A stretch of 33,428 nt of DNA, taken from positions 1 to 33,428 of the forward strand of contig CAIWRI010000106.1 of assembly GCA_903915035.1 (NCBI GenBank), written 5' to 3'. The first letter of the stretch is position 1, and every line of letters begins with the position of its first letter. The position numbers were made by a program, and so were the translations under genes. Positions 1-8,558 of the stretch are shown piece after piece. The notes under the pieces were generated by a model. That model did no database searches. It worked only from the letters and a program-made list of their open reading frames with translations, and was not told the origin of the DNA. The stretch comes from an uncultured Nitrosomonadales bacterium (GTDB taxonomy: Bacteria > Pseudomonadota > Gammaproteobacteria > Burkholderiales > Gallionellaceae).

Positions 1-132
1 CGTCAAGCCGCAAAATTGAGTCTACTTTAACCAAAACAGCCTGATCAATGAAAAATATCATTAAATACTAATTTAGCGCCCGCGCACAATTCGCGTGTTT
101 ATGGATGAGAACTAACTACAGGCAGTACAAAA

Positions 133-1305
133 TCATGATTGCGCAGGCATCACCCAAAATCTAAGTAGCAGTGCTGCCGACAGCGCACATGCTGCAGAAA
201 AGCCGAAGGCTGCAAACGAATTGATGGACTGCCACAACCAGCCGAACAGTATGGAAGCCGGCAGCAGCATGAAACCCGCAACCAGATTGAACCAGCCGTA
301 AGCGGTGCCCAACTGCTCGCGCGGAGCCAGGTCGGCGACCAGTGCTTTTTCGGCGCCTTCTGTTGCGGCGAGAAACAGACCGTAAAAAGCGAACAGCGGC
401 CACAGTAACAAAGTGTGAAAACCATTGATGCCCAGTAGAAGGTAGAACAAACCATAGGTCAGCCAGCCAGCGAGTATCAGCCTGGTTCGTCCGTGCCGGT
501 CAGACAGTGCGGACAGCGGTACGGAAAACAGCATGGCCACCCCCGAGACCAGTGCCCAGAGCAGCGGTACTTGATAATCGGCTAGCCCCAGTTCCTTTGC
601 ACGCAGCAGCAGGAACATGTTCGACGAATTGCCCAGCGTGAATAGCGCCATCACCAGCAGGTATCGCTTGTAAACCGATGGAAAACCAGCCATCTTCAAT
701 GAAAAGGGCGGGGCTTTGACTACCGGAACCACTGACGCTTCCCTGATGGACAAGGCCAGTGCAATAGTGATGATGCCCGGTACGACAGACCACAGGAAGA
801 CGTTTTTGAGTGGCACCCCACGCGATAATAGCCAGGCGGCCAGCAGCGGCCCGATCACCGCGCCCGCATTATCCATCGCGCGATGCAGGCCAAACGCCAG
901 GCCTCGCTGCTCATTATTCACCGCGCCGGCTAGCAGCGCATCGCGAGGAGAGGTGCGCAGTCCTTTGCCTGCCCGGTCAGCGAAGCGCAGTGCCATCACT
1001 ATCGGCCAGCTCGTCACCAGATAAAATAAGGGACGCGACAATGCAGCCAGTCCATAGCCTCCGGCCACCCAGCCTTTGGCGTGCCATCGCTTGTCCATCA
1101 GTACGCCCGAAAATAGCTTCAACAAGCTGGCAGTAGCTTCCGCCACTCCTTCAATCAGTCCGAGCGCGTGCGGCCCTGCCATCAGCACAGAGCTCAGGAA
1201 TAGCGGCATCAGCGGGTAAATCAGTTCGCTGGTAGAGTCGTTGAACAAACTCACCAGTCCGAGCAGCCAGACGGTACGGGGTAGCGACAATATTGCTTTA
1301 AGCAT
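133..1305 (-). CDS. MFS transporter, 390 aa
   Basis: This is a major facilitator superfamily inner-membrane transporter with about twelve hydrophobic segments over 390 residues, a normal length for the family. After the second or third predicted helix there is a loop reading FADRAGKGLRTSPRDAL, the motif-A-like cytoplasmic loop of a bacterial MFS subgroup whose substrates are mostly unknown. An early FNDSTSELIYPLMPLFL stretch is also typical of that subgroup. The start is the ATG at 1303-1305; no clear Shine-Dalgarno sequence precedes it. The gene is alone on the minus strand, divergent from the RND efflux operon across 323 nt. Family assignment is firm; the substrate cannot be read from sequence, and drug, metal-chelate or sugar export are all possible. 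Confidence 0.9.
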   Translation of the reverse strand: MLKAILSLPRTVWLLGLVSLFNDSTSELIYPLMPLFLSSVLMAGPHALGLIEGVAEATASLLKLFSGVLMDKRWHAKGWVAGGYGLAALSRPLFYLVTSWPIVMALRFADRAGKGLRTSPRDALLAGAVNNEQRGLAFGLHRAMDNAGAVIGPLLAAWLLSRGVPLKNVFLWSVVPGIITIALALSIREASVVPVVKAPPFSLKMAGFPSVYKRYLLVMALFTLGNSSNMFLLLRAKELGLADYQVPLLWALVSGVAMLFSVPLSALSDRHGRTRLILAGWLTYGLFYLLLGINGFHTLLLWPLFAFYGLFLAATEGAEKALVADLAPREQLGTAYGWFNLVAGFMLLPASILFGWLWQSINSFAAFGFSAACALSAALLLRFWVMPAQS

Positions 1306-1628
1306 TGTATTGTTCAGCTGATTGTTATGGTTCGAACGGGTACCGGTATAGTGGAAACATTACCACAAAGCAGCATAGGACTTGTGCAGAGTTGACACTT
1401 ATCGTATTCGCCGCTGTCTGTTAAAGAACACTGCTCTGCAAGCAACTTAATTTCACGATGGTCGCCGATAGTGTTATACCCGCGTCACAAATTACGGATA
1501 AAATCAGTTTGAGCCTAATCCTCGGCTAATTATTCATGGCTGAAATGTATTTACTCTGTACATAATGTGAACTTGCATCAGATGCATTTGGCAGTGCTCA
1601 GGTATAACAGGATACGCCTTTTAATTTT
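1306..1628. other. 323-nt divergent intergenic region
   Basis: This gap separates the minus-strand MFS gene from the plus-strand efflux operon and should hold both promoters. I see no gene in it. A 16-nt imperfect palindrome (GTGG...CCAC arms) lies at 1351-1366 near the MFS start, and a perfect 13-nt palindrome lies at 1574-1586 near the efflux operon. A TTGACA hexamer occurs near 1390 without a convincing -10 at the right distance. A TATAAC hexamer near 1602 could be a -10 for the efflux operon but has no good -35. Confidence 0.6.
1574..1586. promoter_or_regulatory. 13-nt palindrome, candidate operator of efflux operon
   Basis: TGCATCAGATGCA is a perfect inverted repeat with 6-nt arms around one central base. 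It lies about 43 nt upstream of the first efflux gene and just before a TATAAC hexamer. Position and symmetry fit a repressor or activator site, but no regulator gene is adjacent and chance occurrence is possible. Confidence 0.3.
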
Positions 1629-2993
1629 ATGGATATGAAAAAATACATTCCCTTACTCATTGCTGCGAGCCTAGCCGGGTGTGCCACCTATCAGCCCTCG
1701 CCGCTCAAAACGCGTGCAAATGCCACCAGAGATATTTCGCATATCGTCGTTAATGCAGCAGATATACCATTACCTGACCTTGCAACTCACCGGTTTGATC
1801 CTAGCGATGGACTGGACATGACAGAAGTGGCGATGCTGGCTGTTGCGAATAATCCGCAACTCAAACTTGCCCGGGATGATGCAGGGATCAGCCACGCGCA
1901 GGCATTTGCTGCCGGTTTGCTGCCTGACCCGCAACTGGGTATCAGTCGTGAGACACCTAGCAATGGTGGTCCTGGCAGCACCAGCGCATTTAATCTAGGC
2001 CTCAGTTATGACGTGAATGGATTACTGACACATTCAGCCGGTAAGCGCGCAGCGCAGGCAGTGGTACAGCAGGTCGATCTCAATCTGTTATGGCAGGAAT
2101 GGCAGATCGTCAGCGGGGCGCGACTGTTATTTGTGCGCAATCTGTCACAACAAGCACTGCTGGATATTTTGCAGCAGGAACATGCGCTGCTGGCTGCGCG
2201 TTATGCCGCAATGAGACAGGCAGTCGGATCAGGAGAAGTCACGCTGGATGCGGTGAATGTGGATCTGGCAGCATTGCAAACGATGCAAACCTCAACCAAT
2301 GATTTATCGCGCCAGATCAATACCAACCGGCACGCACTTAACGAACTGCTGGGGTTGGCGTCCGACACACAGTTATTGCTGGTGGGTGATGCAGATATCC
2401 CGCCATTGGATGAGGACACAATACGTGCAAGCATCTCGCATCTGGCTGAACGGCGTCCTGATCTGCGTGCACTGGAATATGGTTATGCAAGCCAGGAGCA
2501 GCGCGTGCGCATGTCGATACTGGCACAGTTTCCGGTACTCAATGTCGGTTTGACGCGCGCCCGTGACACCTCTGGTCTGTATACACAAGGGGTGGGTATG
2601 ACGTTAAGTTTGCCGGTTTTTAATGGCAATCGCGGCAATATTGCGATCGAGCAGGCTACCCGGCAAAAACTGCATGACGAATATCAGTTGCGCCTCAATA
2701 GTACGACGAATGAAATTACCCGGATTTTGCAGGATCAACAGTTGCTCGAAGCGCAATTATACAATACAAAGCAAGGAGAGGCAGCGATGGGCGTCGCTTC
2801 TGACAACGCTCAGCACGCCTTTGCCCTTGGCAATATAGACAGTCTGATTTATACCAGTCTGCGCAATGCCCGTCTTGCAAAACAGGCTGAAGCGATCCTC
2901 ATCAAACAAACGATACTGGAACAGCGTGTGGCGCTGTTAACGTTACTGGGTGGTGAGTTGCCTGAAGTTGCGCCTATCAAAAACAAGGAATAA
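1629..2993 (+). CDS. TolC-family outer-membrane efflux lipoprotein, 454 aa
   Basis: This is the outer-membrane channel component of a tripartite efflux pump. The N-terminus is a lipoprotein signal: a short basic start, a hydrophobic core and the lipobox LAGC, so the mature protein should begin at the lipid-modified Cys near residue 18. The rest has the repeated amphipathic, alpha-helical pattern of TolC/OprM-type outer-membrane factors, with two homologous halves, for example NNPQLKLARDDAGISHAQA in the first and ERRPDLRALEYGYASQEQRV in the second. The 454 residues fit the family. The start is ATG 1629 or the in-frame ATG at 1635; neither has a well-spaced ribosome site. The stop codon overlaps the adaptor's ATG by one base, so the genes are translationally coupled. 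The exported compound is unknown. Confidence 0.92.
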   Translation: MDMKKYIPLLIAASLAGCATYQPSPLKTRANATRDISHIVVNAADIPLPDLATHRFDPSDGLDMTEVAMLAVANNPQLKLARDDAGISHAQAFAAGLLPDPQLGISRETPSNGGPGSTSAFNLGLSYDVNGLLTHSAGKRAAQAVVQQVDLNLLWQEWQIVSGARLLFVRNLSQQALLDILQQEHALLAARYAAMRQAVGSGEVTLDAVNVDLAALQTMQTSTNDLSRQINTNRHALNELLGLASDTQLLLVGDADIPPLDEDTIRASISHLAERRPDLRALEYGYASQEQRVRMSILAQFPVLNVGLTRARDTSGLYTQGVGMTLSLPVFNGNRGNIAIEQATRQKLHDEYQLRLNSTTNEITRILQDQQLLEAQLYNTKQGEAAMGVASDNAQHAFALGNIDSLIYTSLRNARLAKQAEAILIKQTILEQRVALLTLLGGELPEVAPIKNKE

Positions 2994-4021
2994 TGATGAA
3001 AATACTGTTTACACTGCTGTCCCTGATCCTCATGTTCCCTGTATTTGCTTTGCCCGAAGCGGAACCCAGCGTGCTGATTCAAACCGTTTCACTGCAAAAA
3101 CAGCCGATTGGAGAAAAAATCACGGCCTACGGCAGCATCATGCCTGCTATGGGTGCGACAGAAAACATCAGTTTCCCGCGCGCGGGGCAAATTGCTCACT
3201 TGTATGTACTGGCAGGGCAAGTGGTTAAAAGGGGCCAGCCCTTGCTGGAATTTGCTACCGACCCGAATGCGGAGGTACTTTATCGCCAGGCTGAGACAAC
3301 ACTGGTTTTTGCGCGCAGTGAATTGACGCGTACCCTAGATATGACGGCTCGTCAGCTTGCCACACAGTCGCAACTTGCCTCAGCACGCAAGGCATTACAG
3401 GATGCACAGGCAAACCTTGCCGCGCAAACCGGCATCGGCGCAGGAACGCAAACCCAACGGATCAACGCATCGTTTGATGGCGTGGTCTCACAGTTGTCTG
3501 CACAACAAGGTGATCGCCTGCTGCCAGGGGCTTTAATCCTGCAACTGGCAAAAGTTGGCAAGTTGCGCGCCACGCTGGGAGTCGAACCGGAAGACATTGG
3601 CCGTTTGCGGCCAGGTATGCAAGTCGAGATTAATTCCGTGTTTGCGCATCAACCCGCCGTGGCCTCCAGATTATTGCAAATTCACGGCGTCATCAACCCG
3701 CTTACGCGTCTGGTGGATGTAGATGTCCAGTTGCCGGACACTACAGGCAGCCTGTTACCCGGTATGCAAATACGCGGCACGATTATGCTGGATAACAAGG
3801 AATCCCGGGTGGTGCCGCGCGCCGCCGTGCTGCGCGATGAACAAGGCAGTTTTCTGTATCAGATACGTGCGCATCATGCTGTGCGTGTGCCGGTGACAGC
3901 GGGGATCGAAAGTGGCAATAATGTCGCAGTCAGCGGTGCGCTCGACAGCAAACGCTCCGTGGTGGTGTCCGGCAATTATGAGTTGCAGGACGGCATGCTG
4001 GTACGAGAGGCCAAACCGTGA
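2993..4021 (+). CDS. RND efflux periplasmic adaptor (membrane fusion protein), 342 aa
   Basis: This is a periplasmic adaptor linking the RND pump to the TolC-family channel. Residues 1-20 form a cleavable signal peptide (hydrophobic core ending VFA). Next comes a lipoyl-like half with the PRAGQIAHLYVLAGQVVKRG signature, a short alpha-helical hairpin (about residues 95-140), the second lipoyl half (ASFDGVVSQLSAQQGDRL), and a beta-barrel domain (LRPGMQVEINSV, LPGMQIRGTI). At 342 residues it is at the small end for HlyD/AcrA-type proteins because the hairpin is short. It starts one base inside the previous stop codon and its 3' end overlaps the pump's GTG by four bases, so the three genes form one coupled operon. 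Confidence 0.92.
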   Translation: MMKILFTLLSLILMFPVFALPEAEPSVLIQTVSLQKQPIGEKITAYGSIMPAMGATENISFPRAGQIAHLYVLAGQVVKRGQPLLEFATDPNAEVLYRQAETTLVFARSELTRTLDMTARQLATQSQLASARKALQDAQANLAAQTGIGAGTQTQRINASFDGVVSQLSAQQGDRLLPGALILQLAKVGKLRATLGVEPEDIGRLRPGMQVEINSVFAHQPAVASRLLQIHGVINPLTRLVDVDVQLPDTTGSLLPGMQIRGTIMLDNKESRVVPRAAVLRDEQGSFLYQIRAHHAVRVPVTAGIESGNNVAVSGALDSKRSVVVSGNYELQDGMLVREAKP

Positions 4022-7000
4022 ATCTGTCCAGCTGGATGCAGACGCATCGCCGTTCCATCCTGTTTTTCCTGCTGATGCTGGCGGTTGCGGGCCTATTCGC
4101 CGCATTCAAACTGCCTGTCGCATTGTTCCCCAATGTGGACTTTCCACGCGTGGTTGTCATGCTGGATGCCGGTGACCGGCCTGCCGAGCAGATGGAAATC
4201 CAAGTCACCATGCTAGCAGAAGAAGCGATACGGCGCGTACCGGGCGTACAAAATGTGCGTTCCACCACCAGTCGTGGTTCCGCAGAAATGTCAGTCAATT
4301 TTGCCTGGGGCAGCGACATGCCACTGGCTGCCACCGAAATCAGCCAGGCGGTGGCACAACTTCTGCCGCAATTGCCTGCAGGCACGCAGATGTCAGTCAA
4401 ACGCATGGATCCGACCGTGTTTCCGATTGTGGCTTACAGCCTGACCTCTGATACCCAGTCATTGACTCAGCTCTACGACCTGGGGCAATATCAGCTGCGT
4501 CCGCTGTTGTCTGGTGTAGAAGGAGTAGCGCGCATACAGGTTATCGGCGGCGCACAGGAAGAATTTCAGGTGATGGTCAATCCCGGACGTTTGCAGTCTT
4601 ACGGCCTAGCGATGTCCGACGTGTCAAAAGCATTGGCTGCCGCCAATGTCGTCACGGCGGTGGGGCGACTGGAAGATCATTACAAACTCTACCTTGGTAT
4701 CGCAGATACCCGCTTAAAAAATATCGAGGACGTGCGGCAGACCGTACTCAGAAGCGGCAGCAATGGCCTAGTTCGTCTGGAGGATGTAGCCCAGGTCAGG
4801 CGCAGCACTGTGCCACAGTGGCTGCGCGTGACCGCGGACGGGCATGATGCAGTACTGGTACAGGTCTATCAGCAGCCCGGCAGCAACAGTGTACAGATTG
4901 CCGGCAATATCAAGGCCAAACTGGACGGCTACCGCAAGCAATTACCCAGGGGCGTCAAACTTGCCAACTGGTATGATCAAAGCCGGCTGGTGGTTGATTC
5001 TGCCGCCAGCGTGCGGGATGCGATTCTGATCGGCATAGGCCTGGCGGCCCTGGTGTTGCTGGCTTTTCTGCGCAATCTGAAAATCATGCTGATCGCCATT
5101 GTGGTGGTTCCTGCCGTGCTTGCCGCCACGGTGGTATTGCTGGATGTATTCCACATGAGTTTCAATATCATGACGCTGGGCGGCATGGCCGCTGCGGTGG
5201 GCTTGATCATTGATGACGCAATCGTGATGGTCGAGCATATCGTACGTCGTTTGCGCGATGCACCTGCAGAGCACCACGGGCAAGTTTTGAGCGCCGCAGG
5301 CGAATTTTTACGCCCGCTGACCGCTTCCTCTGCCTCTACGGTGATTATCTTCGTGCCGCTGGCTTTTCTCGATGGCGTGACAGGCGCATTCTTCCGCGCC
5401 TTGTCGCTAACCATGGCCGCTGCGCTGATCATCTCCTTTTTAGTGACTGCGCTGGCCGTACCGATACTGGCAGATCATCTACTCAATGAAAAAGATGCCA
5501 ATCAGAAGGAAGGCGGTCGTTTCAGCGATTGGCTGCATGTCAAATATGACGCATTGATGCGCCGTCTGCTGGCCAAACCGCTACTGCTGCTGATCGGGGT
5601 TATACCTTTGCTGGCACTGGGCTGGGTTGCCTGGCATCAGGTAGGCTCAGGCTTTATGCCAACCATGGATGAGGGTGGCTTTATCCTGGATTACCGCTCT
5701 GAACCCGGCACCTCGCTGACTGAAACCGACCGGCTGCTGCGCCAGGTGGAAACCATCATTCGTGCCAATCCGAATGTCGACACTTATTCGCGCCGCACCG
5801 GCACGCAGCTGGGTGGCGGGCTGACCGAGGCAAATCAGGGCGATTTCTTTATTCGCCTCAAACCTGCACCACGCGCGCCGATTGAAGAAGTCATGAATCA
5901 GATACGCAACCAGGTAACGCTGCAAGTGCCGGGACTGGATATTGAAACCGCACAACTGATGGAAGACCTGATCGGCGATTTGACTGCCGTACCTCAGCCT
6001 ATCGAGGTAAAGCTGTTTTCTGATGACATGACCGTACTCACCTCGCTGGCGGAAAAAACCGCTGCAAATCTGGCCAAAATCCAGGGTGTGGTGGAAATTC
6101 GCAACGGCATCAATCCGGCAGGAGATGCGCTGAACATCGTGGTTGACCGTGTACAGGCCTCTCTTGAAGGGGTTGACCCCGAATCCGTCACGCTGATGAT
6201 ACAGGATGCACTGACAGGACAAGTCACCACACAGATTCGCGAAGGCATTAAGATGACCGGCGTGCGCGTATGGCTGCCCAAAACGCTACGCAGCAGCGAA
6301 AATGAGTTGGGACAGCTGCTGTTACGCGCCCCCGACGGACATTTTTTCCCGTTGAAGCGCGTGGCATCATTCAATACCGTTTCAGGCCAGCCGCAAATCA
6401 GCCGGGAAAATTTCAAACGCATGGTTGCGGTAACCGCGCGCATCAGCGGGCGCGACATGGGATCCGTGATGCGGGATGTCAAACAGACTTTGGATACGCC
6501 AGGCATGTTGCCGACTGGCGTTTACTATGAACTGGGCGGACTCTACCAGCAGCAGCAAATCGCCTTCCAGGGCATGATGATGGTGTTCGCTTCATCAGTT
6601 GCGCTGGTATTTCTGCTGTTGCTGTTTATCTATGAACGCTTCAAGGTGGCAACGGTGATTTTGCTGATGCCTTTATTATCCTTGTCGGCTGTATTTGTCG
6701 GCTTGTGGATAACCGGTATTGAGTTGAATATCTCGGCCATGATGGGCATGACGATGATCGTCGGTATCGTCACGGAAGTTGCGATATTTTATTTTTCCGA
6801 ATATTTCAGTCTGCCGTCCAAGAACAACTTCGCCGAGGCCTTGATCGAAGCCGGAGTCAACCGGATGCGGCCGATTATCATGACGACACTGGCAGCCATT
6901 CTGACCTTGCTGCCCCTGGCGCTGGCCATCGGCCAGGGTTCAGCCATGCAACAGCCGCTGGCAATCGCCATCATCGCAGGTCTGATATTGCAACTGCCGC

Positions 7001-7065
7001 TGGTATTGCTGGTTATGCCTGTGTTGTACAGCGTGTTTGAAAAAAACAGAGCCGAGAATAATTAA
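4018..7065 (+). CDS. RND-family inner-membrane efflux pump (AcrB/HAE-like), 1015 aa
   Basis: This is the proton-driven inner-membrane pump of the tripartite system. It has the duplicated AcrB layout: one N-terminal membrane helix, a large periplasmic loop (about 35-330), a helix bundle, a second periplasmic loop (about 550-850) and a C-terminal bundle. The TM4 aspartate pair is present as D399-D400 in GLIIDDAIVMVEH. In the second bundle, where AcrB has its essential lysine, this protein has MIVGIVTEVAIFYFSEY, with T919-E920 and no lysine, which marks a subgroup distinct from classical multidrug pumps. The start is GTG at 4018, overlapping the adaptor stop by four bases. The substrate is unknown; neighbours do not indicate metal or drug. 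The stop at 7065 is followed by a decayed PepSY gene. Confidence 0.93.
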   Translation: MNLSSWMQTHRRSILFFLLMLAVAGLFAAFKLPVALFPNVDFPRVVVMLDAGDRPAEQMEIQVTMLAEEAIRRVPGVQNVRSTTSRGSAEMSVNFAWGSDMPLAATEISQAVAQLLPQLPAGTQMSVKRMDPTVFPIVAYSLTSDTQSLTQLYDLGQYQLRPLLSGVEGVARIQVIGGAQEEFQVMVNPGRLQSYGLAMSDVSKALAAANVVTAVGRLEDHYKLYLGIADTRLKNIEDVRQTVLRSGSNGLVRLEDVAQVRRSTVPQWLRVTADGHDAVLVQVYQQPGSNSVQIAGNIKAKLDGYRKQLPRGVKLANWYDQSRLVVDSAASVRDAILIGIGLAALVLLAFLRNLKIMLIAIVVVPAVLAATVVLLDVFHMSFNIMTLGGMAAAVGLIIDDAIVMVEHIVRRLRDAPAEHHGQVLSAAGEFLRPLTASSASTVIIFVPLAFLDGVTGAFFRALSLTMAAALIISFLVTALAVPILADHLLNEKDANQKEGGRFSDWLHVKYDALMRRLLAKPLLLLIGVIPLLALGWVAWHQVGSGFMPTMDEGGFILDYRSEPGTSLTETDRLLRQVETIIRANPNVDTYSRRTGTQLGGGLTEANQGDFFIRLKPAPRAPIEEVMNQIRNQVTLQVPGLDIETAQLMEDLIGDLTAVPQPIEVKLFSDDMTVLTSLAEKTAANLAKIQGVVEIRNGINPAGDALNIVVDRVQASLEGVDPESVTLMIQDALTGQVTTQIREGIKMTGVRVWLPKTLRSSENELGQLLLRAPDGHFFPLKRVASFNTVSGQPQISRENFKRMVAVTARISGRDMGSVMRDVKQTLDTPGMLPTGVYYELGGLYQQQQIAFQGMMMVFASSVALVFLLLLFIYERFKVATVILLMPLLSLSAVFVGLWITGIELNISAMMGMTMIVGIVTEVAIFYFSEYFSLPSKNNFAEALIEAGVNRMRPIIMTTLAAILTLLPLALAIGQGSAMQQPLAIAIIAGLILQLPLVLLVMPVLYSVFEKNRAENN

Positions 7066-7164
7066 TCTTTGGACTAATGCTGTGCTAATTCAGGGTGCGT
7101 AAAGTGATCATCACGGTAGAAGGTTAATGACCGAAATTCAATCAACTTTAAAAGGAATCCCACC

Positions 7165-7516
7165 ATGAAACAACCACTCAACACAAACTACAAAAAAACG
7201 TCCCAGCCTTGCTGGCGATCACGGTGAGCGCTTTTGCCATCAATGCATCAGCTTACAGCGGTGAGAAACTGGCCGGAGAAGCCAAAATCAGCATGGACGA
7301 GGCGCGCGCAATTGCCCTCAAGGTACATCCGGTAAAATTACCGATGAAGAGCTGAAGAAAGACGGCGGTGGTAGCGGCCTGCGCTATTCTTTCGATATCC
7401 GGCACGGCAAAGTAACTCAGAAAGTCGGTGTGGATGCGCAAACCGGCCAGGTACTTGAAAACAAGCCAGAAGGAAAAAATCCGGACGAGTTTTTAGTAAT
7501 TGAAACCAACTCTTGA
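7165..7516 (+). pseudogene. PepSY-domain periplasmic protein, broken by two single-base losses
   Basis: Three reading frames together spell one PepSY-like protein of about 117 residues. It starts at ATG 7165 with a good ribosome site (AAAGGA near 7151) and reads about a dozen codons. It must then change frame at a run of seven A (7192-7198) to continue as a signal-peptide core (LLAITVSAFAINASAYSG) and the PepSY segment KISMDEARAIALKVHP. A second change is needed near 7330 (CCGGT where CCGGGT would be expected) to read GKITDEELKKDGGGSGLRYS and run to TGA 7514. The frame is restored exactly if one A and one G are added. Position after the RND pump suggests co-transcription. It may be a true pseudogene or the result of two homopolymer sequencing errors. 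Confidence 0.75.
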
Positions 7517-7581
7517 AGGCGGTTGCTTGTTTTTGTAATTGAAGCTCAAATAGTCAGCAAATGTCATGCTGGATTTTCGGG

Positions 7582-8403
7582 CTAATAGACGAAGCGCTCA
7601 TGCAAGGATTCAAGATTGAGTTCCTGCAAGATGTACTCCAGACGTGATTTTGCATCCTTGCGGGGCTGGCCGGTGAGGCGGGCGATGATCAGTTCATTTT
7701 TCATTGAATGTTCCCAGCCTACCAGTTCCGTCACGGTGACCTGATAGCCGCGTGATTCCAGCAGCAGGCAACGCAATACATTGGTCAAATGGCTACCGAA
7801 TTCACGGGCATGAATCGGATGACGCCAGATTTCCGATAAGGGAGTTTTGCCAAACGACTGGTTTTTGTGCTTGTTCAATACGGCAGCCACTTCAGCCTGG
7901 CAGCAGGGAACCAGTACAATGACGCGCGATTTTTTATGCAACGCGAATTTAATCGCGTCATCAGTGGCTGTGTTACAGGCGTGCAATGCGGTGACGATAT
8001 CGATTTGCCCGGGAAGTTCTGGTGAGTGTATCGATTCTTCCACCGACAGATTAAGAAACGACATGCGCTCAAACTTTAATCTGGCGGCTAGTTCCTGTGA
8101 TTTGACGACCAGAGCTTCTCGCGTCTCGATACCGTAAATATGACCGGCTATACGGGATTTGAAAAATAAATCATACAGGATAAATCCCAAATAAGACTTC
8201 CCGGCACCATGATCAGCCAGTGTCAGTTCTTTTTTACCGGTCAGGATTTCATGTAGCAGGGGTTCGATGAAGTGAAACAGATGATACACCTGTTTGAGCT
8301 TACGTCGGCTGTCCTGATTGAGTTTGCCATCCCGGGTCAGGATATGCAGTTCTTTTAACAGTTCAATCGACTGTTCAGCTTTGATTTCAGGAATGAGGCT
8401 CAT
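7582..8403 (-). CDS. SAM-dependent methyltransferase (Methyltransf_32-like), 273 aa
   Basis: This is a probable S-adenosylmethionine-dependent methyltransferase. The SAM-binding motif I is LTLADHGAGKSYLGFILYDL (about residues 60-79), followed by an acidic strand end (GIETRE) and the TALHACNTATDDAI and VPCCQ motifs. These are typical of the domain family that includes eukaryotic METTL25, GSTCD and Trm13-like enzymes (Pfam Methyltransf_32). A helical N-terminal region precedes the Rossmann fold, and there is no signal peptide, so it should be cytoplasmic. The start is ATG at 8401-8403. The gene is transcribed away from the MFS gene at 8559. The substrate is unknown; the family leans toward RNA or protein methylation, but this is inference. 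Confidence 0.8.
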   Translation of the reverse strand: MSLIPEIKAEQSIELLKELHILTRDGKLNQDSRRKLKQVYHLFHFIEPLLHEILTGKKELTLADHGAGKSYLGFILYDLFFKSRIAGHIYGIETREALVVKSQELAARLKFERMSFLNLSVEESIHSPELPGQIDIVTALHACNTATDDAIKFALHKKSRVIVLVPCCQAEVAAVLNKHKNQSFGKTPLSEIWRHPIHAREFGSHLTNVLRCLLLESRGYQVTVTELVGWEHSMKNELIIARLTGQPRKDAKSRLEYILQELNLESLHERFVY

Positions 8404-8558
8404 GTTTGCTTTAGAATAGGGTGGACGGCAGCATTATCCTATAAAAAGCATCTGAGCCTGTCTGATTTGAACGGCTTGCAGTCATGGCAATATGCCCGCT
8501 TTTATGCGACTGCTGAAATCCTCTTACGAAGTTGCACCGCGCTTTAATTTTCTCTGAC

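Noticed and set aside
5647..6222. 191-codon minus-strand open frame inside the RND pump gene
   Set aside because: It lies wholly within a well-conserved coding gene on the other strand and has no recognisable domain.
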